A stretch of 64,000 nt of DNA from Streptomyces daqingensis (GTDB lineage Bacteria > Actinomycetota > Actinomycetes > Streptomycetales > Streptomycetaceae), in assembly GCF_014645895.1 (NCBI RefSeq), contig NZ_BMMP01000007.1, forward strand, positions 186,001-250,000, given 5' to 3'. The notes under the pieces were generated by a model. The model searched no databases. It worked only from the letters and a program-made list of their open reading frames with translations, and had not been told where the DNA came from. The translations under genes and the position numbers were made by a program. The number at the start of each line of letters is the position of its first letter. Position 1 is the first letter of the stretch. Below, piece after piece: positions 16,197 to 25,410 of this stretch.

Positions 16197-17693
16197 TCAC
16201 CTCATCCGGGTCCCGTGCGGAGGCGTGCCCCACAGGACATGAGGGGTCTCCGCCGGGGCCGGCTGCTGCTCCTCGGCCACGCGCTTGCCCCGGACGAAGA
16301 CGTCCGGAGCCCGGTCCAGCACGCCGCCCGACGGATCGTCGGAGCCGTCCCTGCGGACGACGTCCCGTTCCGGGAGCAGGGCGTCCCGGACCACCAGCGC
16401 GCACAGGTAGAGCGTCCCGACGATGTGGACGAGGATCACGAGCTGGTAGCCCTCGGTCGGGAGCCCCTGGTGCTTGTCGCCGCTGCCGGTGTAGGCGAGG
16501 TACAGCCAGATGCCCAGGAAGTAGACGGACTCGCAGGCCTGCCAGATGAGGAAGTCCCGCCACCTGGGGCGGGCCAGGGCGGCGAGGGGGATCAGCCACA
16601 GCACGTACTGGGGGGAGTAGACCTTGTTGGTGAGGATGAAGAGGGCGACCACGAGGAACGACAGCTGCGCCAGCCGGGGCCTGCGCGGTGCCCACAGCGC
16701 CAGTACGGCGATCCCCGCGCAGCCCAGGGCCATCAAGACCATCGCATAGATGTTCGCATCGTCGAGGGCGCTGCCGGTGCGCTGGGAGATGATCAGCCAG
16801 ATCGAGCCGAAGTCGACGGGCCGCTCCTGGCTGAAGCTGTAGAACTTCGACCAGCCCTCCGGCGCCAGCAGCATCACCGGTGCGTTGACGCAGCCCCACG
16901 CCAGAGCCGCGCCGCCCAGGGCCGAGCCGTACTCCCGCCAGCGCCCAGCCCGCCAGCACAGCAGGAGCAGAGGCCCCAGAAGCAGCGCCGGGTAGAGCTT
17001 CGCCGCGGTCGCCAGGCCGATCAGGACGCCGGCCGCCAGCGGGCGGCTGCGCGCCCACATCAGCGTGGCCACGGCGGTCAGTGCCACGGCCAGCAGGTCC
17101 CAGTTGATGGTGGCGGTCAGGGCGAGAGCGGGAGCGAGGGCGACGAGCAGGCCGTCCCAGGGGCGGAGGCGGTGGGTACGGACCGCGCAGACGAGGAGCA
17201 CGGCGGTACAGGCCATCAGCATCCCGGCGTTGATCATCCAGTACAGCTGCTCGCGGTGCTGCACGTCGTCGCCGCCCGGCGTGAACCAGGCGGCGACCTG
17301 CATGAACGCCCCTGTCAGCACGGGGTACTCGAGGTAGGCCATGCCGCCGGAGACGCTGTCGGGGATGCGGTCGAAGTACGGGGTGAGGCCCTCGGAGAAG
17401 CCCCGTCCGACGAAGAGGTGGGGGATGTCGGAATAGCACGCGCGTACGTATTGGCTGGTCTGGCCCGAGAACCAGGCGCCGTCGTAGCAGGGCAGCTTCT
17501 GCACCATGCCCAGGGCGAACATGCCCAGCCCGAGCAGCACCACCACCTTCACCGGCGTCCACCAGCCGCCCGCTCCCGGAGCCGCCCGCCGCCCCACCGG
17601 GCCGCCGATCAGCTCGCTGCCCGCCGCGGCGACCTCGTCCTGCTCGGTCGGATGCACGGGAGCGGACTTCCGGTCCGGGAGGTAGGCACGCAT
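16197..17693 (-). CDS. Polyprenol-phosphate-dependent glycosyltransferase, GT87 (DUF2029) family
   Basis: 498 aa, polytopic membrane protein with about 10-12 helices, of the GT-C type. The first periplasmic loop after helix 1 contains acidic residues in the context YDGAWF and FDRIPDSVSGG, where GT-C enzymes place catalytic acids, and EYPVLTGAFMQ follows. Actinobacterial GT87 members transfer mannose or other sugars from polyprenol-phosphate donors to envelope lipids. ATG at 17693 is chosen because CAGGA lies 7 nt upstream. It is separated from the upstream PBP gene by a strong terminator. Confidence 0.8.
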   Translation of the reverse strand: MRAYLPDRKSAPVHPTEQDEVAAAGSELIGGPVGRRAAPGAGGWWTPVKVVVLLGLGMFALGMVQKLPCYDGAWFSGQTSQYVRACYSDIPHLFVGRGFSEGLTPYFDRIPDSVSGGMAYLEYPVLTGAFMQVAAWFTPGGDDVQHREQLYWMINAGMLMACTAVLLVCAVRTHRLRPWDGLLVALAPALALTATINWDLLAVALTAVATLMWARSRPLAAGVLIGLATAAKLYPALLLGPLLLLCWRAGRWREYGSALGGAALAWGCVNAPVMLLAPEGWSKFYSFSQERPVDFGSIWLIISQRTGSALDDANIYAMVLMALGCAGIAVLALWAPRRPRLAQLSFLVVALFILTNKVYSPQYVLWLIPLAALARPRWRDFLIWQACESVYFLGIWLYLAYTGSGDKHQGLPTEGYQLVILVHIVGTLYLCALVVRDALLPERDVVRRDGSDDPSGGVLDRAPDVFVRGKRVAEEQQPAPAETPHVLWGTPPHGTRMR

Positions 17694-17722
17694 GCGCACA
17701 TCCTGCCGTACGGGCCCCTACG

Positions 17723-17762
17723 GCAGCAGCCCCGTCACGGTGACCCGTGACGGGGCTGCTGC
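17723..17762 (-). terminator. Terminator after the PBP gene
   Basis: An 18-bp perfect stem (GCAGCAGCCCCGTCACGG and complement) with a TGAC loop, located between the PBP stop and the glycosyltransferase start. It should end PBP transcription. Confidence 0.8.
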
Positions 17763-17828
17763 GCGCCTCACAGCGACTGGAGGCCGGGACGGCCGCCGGG
17801 GCCCCGAATCGGGAGCCCGGCGGCGGCG

Positions 17829-20516
17829 CTACTCCCTCGTGCGGCCTTGCGGCCCTCCGAAGAGTCCTCCGCCGTTGTCGTTCCCGCCGTCGTTCCCACC
17901 GTCGTCGCCGCCGGTGTTCCCGCCGTTGTCCTGACCCTGGTCGTTGCCGCCGTCCTGGCCCTGGTCGTTCCCGCCGTCCTGGCCCTGGTCGTCACAACCG
18001 AACGGGTTGTTGCACGTCTCGGACGGAGACGGCAGCGACGGGGACTGGGAAGGCTGGTCGGACGGGTTCTGCGACGGGTCCTGGGACGGCGACTCGCTCG
18101 GCGGCTCCGACTGCGACGGGCTGGCGCCCGGCCCGAAGACCTTGTCGCCGATCGGAGCCGGCTCCGGGAAGTTCTGGACGGGCTGCCCCCGGAGCGCGCC
18201 GGTCATGTACTTGGTCCAGATCTCGGCGGGGAAGGACGCACCGTGGATCGAGTCCTGGTTGCCCACGCCGTACATCTTCAGGAACTTCTGCACCTTGGCC
18301 TTGTCGTTGACGCGCCACATGCCGACGGCCGTCGACAGCTGCGGCGTGTAGCCCGAGAACCAGGCCGACTTGTTGTCGTCCGTCGTTCCCGTCTTGCCCG
18401 CGGCCGGCCTGCCCAGGGCCTTCGCCGCGGAGCCGGTGCCGTCCTGGACCACCGTCTTCAGCACGTCGGTGACGTTGTCCGCCACCTGGGCCTCGAAGGC
18501 GCTCTTCACGCTCGGCTGGTGCTCGTAGATGTTCGTGCCGTCCTCTTCGACCTTCTTCACCGAGTACGGCTCGGACGCCATGCCGCTGCTCGCGAACGTC
18601 GCGTAGGCGTTGGCCATGCGGATGGCGCTGGGCGCCGAGGTGCCGAGCGAGAACGTGGGCGTCCGGCGGGCGAAGCTGTCCTCGTTGAGGCCGGCCTTGA
18701 GCGCCGCGTCCGCGACCTTGTCGATACCGACGTCCATGCCGAGCTGGATGAACGGGGTGTTGACGGAGTACTGCATCGCCTCACGCAGGTCGATCTGGCC
18801 GCGGCTCTCGTTGCCGTCGTTGCGCTGGCGCCACTCCTTGCCTTCCTTGTCGCGCCAGATGTCGCCGTCGTACTCGAGCAGCTTCACCTTGTTGTCGCCG
18901 TTGTAGACGCTCTTCGGGGAGACCGGCGTACGGGCGTCCGCGCCCTGCACCTCGGGCCCGTCGGGGTTGCGCTTGCCGTCACGCATCGCGGCCGCGAGCA
19001 CGAACGGCTTGAAGGTCGACCCGACCTGGACGCCGGTGTAGTCGGCGTTGTTCGTGAAGTGGGTCGTGGCGTCCTCGCCGCCGTACATCGCGACGATGGC
19101 GCCGTCCTTCGGCTTCACCGAGGCACCGCCGAACTGGACGTACTTGTCGACGTCGCGCTGCTTCGGGTCGATGTTCGCCTTCCGCACCTGCTCGACGGCC
19201 TTCGTCATCTGCGCCATCTTCTTCTTGTCGAAGGTGGTGTAGATGCGCAGCCCGCCCTGCTTGAGGCGCCGGTCGTCGATCGTCTCGCTGTTCGCGGTGA
19301 TGTAGTTGTTGGCTACGTCGACCATGTAGCCCTTCTGGCCCTTGAGTTCGGTCGACTTCTTCGGCGGCTTGGGCGTCGGGAACTTCTGGTACTTGGCCCG
19401 CTCGGCCTTGCTCATCCGGCCCGTCTGCACCTCGCGGTCCAGCGTCCACTTCCACCGGGCCTCCGCGCGCTGGCGGTTCTTCTCCGGCGTCGCCGCGGAA
19501 CCCACGCCGCCTGCCGGGTCGTAGAGGTTCGGGCCGTTGAGCGTCGCGGAGAGGAACGCCGCCTGGCTCGGGTTGAGCTTCTTGGAGTCCACGCGGTAGT
19601 ACGCCTGGGCGGCGGCCTGGATGCCGTACGCGCCGCGCCCGTAGTAGCCGGTGTTGAGGTAACCCGCGAGGATGTCCGGCTTCTCCTCCTGGGCACCGAC
19701 CTTGATCGAGATGAACAGCTCCTTCAGCTTTCGCGTCAGGGTCTGCGACTGGTCGAGGTAGGTGTTCTTCACGTACTGCTGGGTGATCGTCGAACCGGAC
19801 TGGGTGTCACCCCCCAGCGCCATGCGGCCCACCGCACGGACGATGCCGACGGGGTCGACACCGGCGTCGTCGTAGAACGTCTCGTTCTCCGCCGAGATCA
19901 CCGCGTCCTGCATGGACTCGGGGATCTGCGCGAGCGGCACGATCTGGCGGTTCTGCTCACCGCCGCCCGCGACCACCATCTGCGAGCCGTCGGCCCAGTA
20001 GTAGACGTTCTTCTGCTGCTCGGTGGCCTTGTTGGGGTCCGGCACCTGCACCATCGCGAGCGCGATGCCGGAGAGGCCGATGATCGCCCCGATGAAGCCG
20101 GCGAAGGTGCCCAGCACCAGCTTCCAGGACGGCACCCAGCGACCCATGCCAGAGCGGTTCCAGCGCGGGTAGTCGATGAACCGTTTCCTGGGCGGCGGCT
20201 GGTACCGCCCGCGGCCCCCGCCGCCCCGGCCGGGCGGCATTCCGCCGCCACGCCCGCGTCCGCCCCCGCCGATTCCGGGGATGCCCATTCCCGCGCCCGC
20301 GCCGGCCGCGCCGGCTCCCGCTGCGGGCCCGGCGGCCCGGCGCCTGCCGCCGCTCGCCCCGCGCGGCGCCGCTCTACGGGCGTCGGCGCGGGGGCCGTAC
20401 GAGCTGGAAGCGCCTTGCGGCGGCTGCGTGTAACGCCGGCCGGTGCCTGATGACGGCGACGGCTGCGCTGCGCGCCGGCCGCGCCCCTGTGGCGGCTTTC
20501 GACGGTGCTCGCTCAT
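17829..20516 (-). CDS. Bifunctional class A penicillin-binding protein
   Basis: 895 aa. A Gly/Arg/Pro-rich cytoplasmic head (~120 residues) precedes one membrane helix (about 125-155). The GT51 transglycosylase domain has AVISAENETFYDDAGVD (about residue 200) and TITQQYVKN. The transpeptidase has the acyl-serine motif STFK (about 498), SVN (about 582) and KTGT (about 704). The tail (~100 residues) is Pro/Ser-rich and then Gly/Asn/Asp-rich with 8-residue repeats. It polymerises lipid II and cross-links peptidoglycan at the outer membrane face. ATG at 20516 has AGGAG 10 nt upstream; upstream in-frame codons are promoter DNA. It is divergent from the padR-type gene. Confidence 0.93.
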   Translation of the reverse strand: MSEHRRKPPQGRGRRAAQPSPSSGTGRRYTQPPQGASSSYGPRADARRAAPRGASGGRRRAAGPAAGAGAAGAGAGMGIPGIGGGGRGRGGGMPPGRGGGGRGRYQPPPRKRFIDYPRWNRSGMGRWVPSWKLVLGTFAGFIGAIIGLSGIALAMVQVPDPNKATEQQKNVYYWADGSQMVVAGGGEQNRQIVPLAQIPESMQDAVISAENETFYDDAGVDPVGIVRAVGRMALGGDTQSGSTITQQYVKNTYLDQSQTLTRKLKELFISIKVGAQEEKPDILAGYLNTGYYGRGAYGIQAAAQAYYRVDSKKLNPSQAAFLSATLNGPNLYDPAGGVGSAATPEKNRQRAEARWKWTLDREVQTGRMSKAERAKYQKFPTPKPPKKSTELKGQKGYMVDVANNYITANSETIDDRRLKQGGLRIYTTFDKKKMAQMTKAVEQVRKANIDPKQRDVDKYVQFGGASVKPKDGAIVAMYGGEDATTHFTNNADYTGVQVGSTFKPFVLAAAMRDGKRNPDGPEVQGADARTPVSPKSVYNGDNKVKLLEYDGDIWRDKEGKEWRQRNDGNESRGQIDLREAMQYSVNTPFIQLGMDVGIDKVADAALKAGLNEDSFARRTPTFSLGTSAPSAIRMANAYATFASSGMASEPYSVKKVEEDGTNIYEHQPSVKSAFEAQVADNVTDVLKTVVQDGTGSAAKALGRPAAGKTGTTDDNKSAWFSGYTPQLSTAVGMWRVNDKAKVQKFLKMYGVGNQDSIHGASFPAEIWTKYMTGALRGQPVQNFPEPAPIGDKVFGPGASPSQSEPPSESPSQDPSQNPSDQPSQSPSLPSPSETCNNPFGCDDQGQDGGNDQGQDGGNDQGQDNGGNTGGDDGGNDGGNDNGGGLFGGPQGRTRE
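17921..17992 (-). repeat. Three 24-bp tandem repeats in the PBP tail
   Basis: About three copies of a 24-bp unit encode QGQDGGND-type octapeptides in the extracellular tail of the PBP. Such in-frame repeats can vary in copy number between strains. Confidence 0.7.
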
Positions 20517-20898
20517 GGAACAGCTACTCCTCGGGCAGGCGCTCTCGCCTGAAGGTGGCAGTTGACGTCTGGTCCCCCCGAGCACGTCCCGCCGGCTGCC
20601 CGCCGACCGGTCGCACTGCACCCAGGACGATGACGCGTGTGGGCGTCTTCTGGTTCCCGGTGGTGGTCTGCACGCGCACAGACTACGCAGCTCCAAAACA
20701 TGACTTAGGCTGCATTCATCCCAATCGGCACAAGTTCCCTGCGACGTATTTGAGATGTGAGTCCCTTCACCCGTCGCCCCCTTGTTGACCGACCGGCCCC
20801 CGCCTATCGTTCTGATGTATCGAGCCGATACATCAGCGCGAGACAACTCGCGCCGGGGGCAGTGATCGGCCGGACGGTGCCGGAGGGGGCGGTGGAGC
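20517..20898. promoter_or_regulatory. Divergent promoter region PBP / PadR
   Basis: This 382-bp region is clearly lower in GC than its flanks and holds the promoters of both genes plus the PadR operator at 20812-20836. TTGACC at 20785-20790 may be a -35 element for the regulator, but no matching -10 at normal spacing is clear. No small gene is convincing here. Confidence 0.6.
20812..20836. promoter_or_regulatory. Probable PadR operator
   Basis: Perfect inverted repeat CTGATGTATCG - AGC - CGATACATCAG, 63 bp upstream of the padR-type gene. The ATGT...ACAT core is typical of PadR-family sites. Autorepression is likely; co-regulation of the divergent PBP gene is possible. Confidence 0.75.
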
Positions 20899-21606
20899 AT
20901 GAGCAGGCGTGCCGGCATCCTCGAGTTCGCCGTGCTGGGCCTCCTCCGTGAAGCGCCGATGCACGGCTATGAGCTGCGTAAGCGGCTCAACAACTCGCTC
21001 GGCGTCTTCCGTGCCTTCAGCTACGGGTCGCTCTACCCCTGTCTCAAGACCCTCGTGCAGCGAGGGTGGTTGACGGAGGAGCACAGGCATCCGCAGGAGT
21101 CGCGCGAGGGCGACGCCCGCTCCGCCTCACTGCCCGTGCGCCGGGCGAAAATCGTCTACCGGCTGACGGCCGAAGGAAGAGAACACTTCGGCGAACTTCT
21201 TTCACAGACCGGACCGGACGCGTGGGAAGACGAACACTTCGGTGTCCGTTTCGCCTTTTTCGGGCAGACCTCGCGCGAGGTGCGGATGCGTGTGCTGGAG
21301 GGGCGGCGCAGCCGCCTGGAGGAGCGGCTGGCGAAGATGCGCGCCTCCCTCGCCCGCACGCGCGAACGGCTCGACGAGTACACCCTCGAACTGCAGCGCC
21401 ACGGGCTGGAATCCGTGGAGCGTGAAGTCCGCTGGCTCAACGAGCTCATCGAGAGCGAGCGGAGCGGGCGCGGCCGGGAAGAGCGGAACTCACCCGGGCG
21501 GCAGGCCAAGTCCGGGCCCCCGCCGCGCACTTCAGGAGACGCGGGCGGGCGGCCCCGGAGCCGGGACGGCGTCCCGCCTCCGGATCCGTCCGAGGACACC
21601 GCTTGA
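20899..21606 (+). CDS. PadR-family transcriptional regulator
   Basis: 235 aa. The N-terminal winged helix begins AGILEFAVLGLLREAPMHGYELRKRL, the hallmark of PadR proteins, with SYGSLYPCLKTLVQRGWL as the recognition helix and wing. The middle is a long helical (coiled-coil) region (about 120-180) with many Arg, Glu and Leu residues, as in PadR subfamily 2 dimerisation domains; the tail is disordered. The operator just upstream suggests autoregulation. Its position directly before ino1, in the same direction and separated by only 48 bp, suggests that the two may be co-transcribed. The effector is unknown. Confidence 0.9.
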   Translation: MSRRAGILEFAVLGLLREAPMHGYELRKRLNNSLGVFRAFSYGSLYPCLKTLVQRGWLTEEHRHPQESREGDARSASLPVRRAKIVYRLTAEGREHFGELLSQTGPDAWEDEHFGVRFAFFGQTSREVRMRVLEGRRSRLEERLAKMRASLARTRERLDEYTLELQRHGLESVEREVRWLNELIESERSGRGREERNSPGRQAKSGPPPRTSGDAGGRPRSRDGVPPPDPSEDTA

Positions 21607-21626
21607 GATCCCGTACTTACGGGGTC
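21607..21626 (+). repeat. Short hairpin between padR-type gene and ino1
   Basis: GATCCCGTA and TACGGGGTC (one G-U pair) with a 2-nt loop follow the regulator's stop. It is a weak candidate attenuator or terminator within the putative operon. Confidence 0.4.
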
Positions 21627-21654
21627 CATCCATCACAAACAGGGAGCAACCGGA

Positions 21655-22737
21655 ATGGGTTCGGTTCGTGTAGCCATCGCCGGCGTGGGCAACTGCGCTG
21701 CCTCACTGGTCCAGGGCGTCGAGTACTACAAGGACGCCGACCCGGGCAGCAAGGTGCCGGGCCTGATGCACGTCCAGTTCGGCGAGTACCACGTGCGTGA
21801 CGTGGAGTTCGTCGCCGCTTTCGACGTGGACGGCAAGAAGGTCGGCCTCGACCTGGCCGACGCCATCGGCGCGAGTGAGAACAACACCGTGAAGATCTGC
21901 GACGTGCCGCCCTCCGGGGTGTCCGTGCAGCGCGGTCACACCCTCGACGGTCTCGGCAGGTACTACCGCGAGACCATCGAGGAGTCCGACGCGGCGCCCG
22001 TCGACGTCGTGCGGGCCCTGAAGGACGCCGAGGCCGACGTCCTGGTGTGCTACCTGCCCGTGGGCTCCCAGGAAGCCGTGGAGTTCTACGCGCAGTGCGC
22101 CGTCGACGCGGGCGTCGCGTTCGTCAACGCGCTGCCCGTCTTCATCGCGGGCACCAAGGAGTGGGCGGACAAGTTCACCGAGGCGGGCGTCCCCATCGTC
22201 GGCGACGACATCAAGTCGCAGGTGGGCGCCACCATCACGCACCGCGTCATGGCGAAGCTCTTCGAGGACCGCGGAGTCATCCTCGACCGCACGATGCAGC
22301 TCAACGTCGGCGGCAACATGGACTTCAAGAACATGCTGGAGCGGGACCGGCTGGAGTCGAAGAAGATCTCCAAGACGCAGGCCGTCACCTCGCAGATCCG
22401 CGACCGCGACATGGGCGCCGACAACGTGCACATCGGCCCGTCCGACTACGTGGCCTGGCTCGACGACCGCAAGTGGGCCTACGTGCGGCTCGAGGGCCGC
22501 GCCTTCGGCGACGTGCCGCTGAACCTGGAGTACAAGCTGGAGGTCTGGGACTCGCCCAACTCCGCGGGCGTCATCATCGACGCGCTGCGCGCCGCGAAGA
22601 TCGCCAAGGACAGGGGGATCGGCGGGCCGATCCTCTCCGCCTCGTCCTACTTCATGAAGTCGCCGCCGGTGCAGTACTACGACGACGAAGCACGCGAGCA
22701 GGTGCAGGCGTTCATCGACGGGAAGGTCGAGCGCTGA
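21655..22737 (+). CDS. ino1: Inositol-3-phosphate synthase
   Basis: 360 aa. The N-terminal NAD-binding segment [18 protein letters not shown] is the signature of the short prokaryotic myo-inositol-phosphate synthases; later [11 protein letters not shown] and [18 protein letters not shown] form the catalytic/tetramerisation part. It converts glucose 6-phosphate to inositol 3-phosphate using bound NAD+. In actinomycetes inositol feeds phosphatidylinositol and mycothiol, so the gene supports both membrane lipid and thiol redox metabolism. GGGAG lies about 8 nt before the ATG. It ends before a strong hairpin shared with the convergent racemase-like gene. Confidence 0.93.
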   Translation: MGSVRVAIAGVGNCAASLVQGVEYYKDADPGSKVPGLMHVQFGEYHVRDVEFVAAFDVDGKKVGLDLADAIGASENNTVKICDVPPSGVSVQRGHTLDGLGRYYRETIEESDAAPVDVVRALKDAEADVLVCYLPVGSQEAVEFYAQCAVDAGVAFVNALPVFIAGTKEWADKFTEAGVPIVGDDIKSQVGATITHRVMAKLFEDRGVILDRTMQLNVGGNMDFKNMLERDRLESKKISKTQAVTSQIRDRDMGADNVHIGPSDYVAWLDDRKWAYVRLEGRAFGDVPLNLEYKLEVWDSPNSAGVIIDALRAAKIAKDRGIGGPILSASSYFMKSPPVQYYDDEAREQVQAFIDGKVER

Positions 22738-22822
22738 GCGTCCCGCACACACGCCGGCCGCGGCACCGGGGCCCGCGGAGCCTCACAGGGGCTCCATGAG
22801 CACCGCACCGGCCGCGGGGTCC

Positions 22823-22848
22823 GCCGCGGTGGCCTGAGCCACCGCGGC
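22823..22848. terminator. Bidirectional terminator
   Basis: Perfect 11-bp stem GCCGCGGTGGC / GCCACCGCGGC with a CTGA loop, between convergent ino1 and the racemase-like gene. Confidence 0.7.
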
Positions 22849-22901
22849 GCGGGCCACCGCGCCTCCCAAGCCGTGCGCCGGGTGCCGCGGGCCCGTCCGT
22901 C

Positions 22902-23933
22902 TCAGCGGTCGACCGTGCGGTCCACCATCGTCGTCGTGTGCCGCAGCTGCGCGGTGAGTTCCTCGCCCACCTTGGGCTCCGGCGCGTCGGCGGGCACGAA
23001 GAGGATCGACACCTGCATGTGCGGCGGCTCCGCGAACCAGCGCTGCTTGCCGCCCCAAAGGTACGGCGACAGGTTCCGGTTCACCGTGGCGAGCCCCGCA
23101 CGTGCCACGCCCTTCGCCCGCGACGTCATGCCCGCCATGGCCTTGGGCGACTCCAGCCCCACACCGTGCGACGTGCCGCCCGCCACGACCACGAGCCACC
23201 CGTCGCCGGGGGCCCGCTGCTGCCGGTAGCCGAACCGGTCGGTCTTCGTCACCCGCGTCACGTCCAGGATCGAACCCCGGTACTCCGTGGCCGTGGGGTC
23301 CCCGAGCCACAGCCGGGTTCCGATACGGGCGCGGAAGTTCGTACGCGGGAACTGCTGCTGCAGACGCGTGAACTCGTCCGGCCCCAGGTGGCTGACGAAC
23401 ATGGTGTCCAGCGGCAGCCGCGCCGCCCGCAGGCGGTCCATCCAGTTGATGACCTCGTCGACGGCGTCGGACCCGTCCGTACGGTCCAGCGGCAGATGGA
23501 TCGCGAAACCCTCGAGCCGCACCTCGTCGATCGCGGCGTGCAGTTTCGGCAGGTCCGCCTCGGTGACGCCGTGCCGTTTCATGCTGCTCATCACCTCGAT
23601 GACGACCCGCGCACCGCGCATCAGCCCGACGCCCTCCACCGAGGACACCGATCTGATCGCGCGGTCCGGCAGCGGCACCGGCTCCTCGTCCTTGCGGAAC
23701 GGGGTGAGCACCAGCAGGTCCCCGCCGAAGAAGTCCTTCATACGAGCGGCCTCGTAGGTCGTGCCGACAGCGAGGATGTCGCTGCCGAACCGGGTGGCCT
23801 CGTCGGCCAGCCGCTCGTGACCGAAGCCGTAGCCGTTTCCCTTGCAGACGGGCACGATGCCCGGGTACTGCCGGATGACGGACAACTGATGCGCCCGCCA
23901 GCGATCGGTGTCGACGTAGAGGGTGAGCGCCAT
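22902..23933 (-). CDS. Alanine-racemase N-terminal domain (fold type III PLP) protein
   Basis: 343 aa. The PLP-lysine motif appears as VCKGNGYGFGH (Lys31), matching the KANAYGHG motif of alanine racemases, and the TIM barrel continues through IHLPLDRTDGS and GTRLWLGDP. The typical C-terminal beta-domain tyrosine region is hard to place, so catalytic activity as a racemase is uncertain. It lies 71 bp downstream of femX in the same direction, which links it to peptidoglycan side-chain or amino-acid supply. ATG at 23933 is chosen since the start immediately precedes the first beta strand. No standard gene name can be given. Confidence 0.8.
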   Translation of the reverse strand: MALTLYVDTDRWRAHQLSVIRQYPGIVPVCKGNGYGFGHERLADEATRFGSDILAVGTTYEAARMKDFFGGDLLVLTPFRKDEEPVPLPDRAIRSVSSVEGVGLMRGARVVIEVMSSMKRHGVTEADLPKLHAAIDEVRLEGFAIHLPLDRTDGSDAVDEVINWMDRLRAARLPLDTMFVSHLGPDEFTRLQQQFPRTNFRARIGTRLWLGDPTATEYRGSILDVTRVTKTDRFGYRQQRAPGDGWLVVVAGGTSHGVGLESPKAMAGMTSRAKGVARAGLATVNRNLSPYLWGGKQRWFAEPPHMQVSILFVPADAPEPKVGEELTAQLRHTTTMVDRTVDR

Positions 23934-24004
23934 GGCCGGTGGAGAACCTTTCTTCCGGGTCGTCTCGGTCTGTTGAGTCCTGCGTCGGCGGCGGGCCGGG
24001 CCCG

Positions 24005-25123
24005 TCAGCGCCGCGACATGTAGATGTCGAGCGCCTTGTGCAGCAGCTTGTTGAGCGGGAAGTCCCACTCGCCGAGGTACTCCGCCGCCTCTCCCCCGGT
24101 GCCCACCTTGAACTGGATGAGCCCGAAGAGATGGTCGTTCTCGTCCAGTGAGTCGCTGATGCCGCGCAGGTCGTAGACGCTCGCGCCGAGCGCGTACGCG
24201 TCCTGCAGCATGCGCCACTGCATCGCGTTGGACGGCCGCACCTCCCGCTTGTGGTTGGCGGAGGCGCCGTACGAGTACCAGACGTGGCCGCCGACGATGA
24301 GCATCGTGGCCGCCGCGATCCGCTCTCCCTCGTGCTCGGCGAAGTACAGCCGCATGCGGTTGGGGTCCTCGGCGTTGAGGACCTTCCACATCCGCTCGAA
24401 GTACGCCTTGGGGCGCGGCCGGAACTTGTCGCGCTCAGCGGTGATCTCGTACAGCCGCTGCCAGTCGTCCATGTCCTGCAGTCCGCCCTGGACGACCTGC
24501 ACACCGGCCTTGTCGGCCTTCTTGATGTTGCGCCGCCACAGCTGGTTGAAGCCCTTGTGGACCTCCTCCAGCGAACGCCCTTCGAGCGGCACCTGGAAGA
24601 CGTAGCGCGGCTGGACGTCGCCGAACCCGGCGCCGCCGTCCTCGCCCTGCTGCCAGCCCATGCGGCGCAGCCGGTCGGAGACCTCGAAGGCCCGCGGCTC
24701 GATGTGCGTGGCCTGGACGTCGCGCAGCCGCTTCACGTCCGGGTCCTGGATGCCCTTCTTGATCGCCGGGGCGTCCCACCGCCGGATGACCACGGGCGGG
24801 CCCATCTTCACCGAGAAGGCGCCCTGCTGCTTCAGATGCGCCAGCATCGGGCGGAGCCACTCCTCCAGGTGCGGCGAGTACCAGTCGATGACCGGCCCCT
24901 CGGGCAGGTAGGCGAGATACCGCTTGACCTTCGGCAGCTGCCGGTAGAGCACCAGTCCCGCGCCCACCAGTTCGCCGTCGCGGTCGAACCACCCCAGGTT
25001 CTCCGACCGCCACTCGCCCTTCACGTCCGCCCAGGCAGGCACCTGGCAATGGCTCGCCGAAGGCTGGTCCCGGATGTACGCGAGATGCTGCTCACGGCTG
25101 ATGGTCCTCAGGGTCAGGCTCAT
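24005..25123 (-). CDS. femX: FemX-type peptidyltransferase (peptidoglycan branch)
   Basis: 372 aa, FemAB family with tandem GNAT-like domains. Seen: WADVKGEWRSENLGWF, then LAYLPEGPVIDWYSP (family motif preceding the substrate pocket), RRNIKKADKAGV and VWYSYGASANHKREVRPSNAMQW, the highly conserved second-domain motif. FemX proteins use aminoacyl-tRNA to add the first bridge residue (glycine in Streptomyces) to the diaminopimelate of lipid II. ATG at 25123 has GGAGGAG 8 nt upstream, a strong choice. The gene is followed by the racemase-like gene in what looks like an operon. No van resistance genes are in the window. Confidence 0.88.
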   Translation of the reverse strand: MSLTLRTISREQHLAYIRDQPSASHCQVPAWADVKGEWRSENLGWFDRDGELVGAGLVLYRQLPKVKRYLAYLPEGPVIDWYSPHLEEWLRPMLAHLKQQGAFSVKMGPPVVIRRWDAPAIKKGIQDPDVKRLRDVQATHIEPRAFEVSDRLRRMGWQQGEDGGAGFGDVQPRYVFQVPLEGRSLEEVHKGFNQLWRRNIKKADKAGVQVVQGGLQDMDDWQRLYEITAERDKFRPRPKAYFERMWKVLNAEDPNRMRLYFAEHEGERIAAATMLIVGGHVWYSYGASANHKREVRPSNAMQWRMLQDAYALGASVYDLRGISDSLDENDHLFGLIQFKVGTGGEAAEYLGEWDFPLNKLLHKALDIYMSRR

Positions 25124-25410
25124 GCGGGACGCTCCTCCGGCGCAGGTAAGTAACTCGCGGCGAAGCCTACTGTGCGTCCGCGAGGGACCACTGCCTGCGC
25201 CCCGGCGTCCGGTGGTGCGGACGGGCACGCGCCGGAACTGCGTGCGGCTCCCCGGGGGTTGGGAAAGCGGAGCGGATGCGCGGTGTCCCGGCACCGTACG
25301 GCACCTCGCCGCGCGGGGCGGCCCGGGCCGGAAGCGGACGCCGCGGGGACGGTGCGGCCGGCGACGGGCGGCCGGTGTGAGGCGGCGCCGGTGTACGGGC
25401 CGTCGTGGCG

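Noticed and set aside
17921..17992. CRISPR-like 24-bp direct repeats
   Set aside because: No unique spacers, and the repeats are in frame in the PBP gene.
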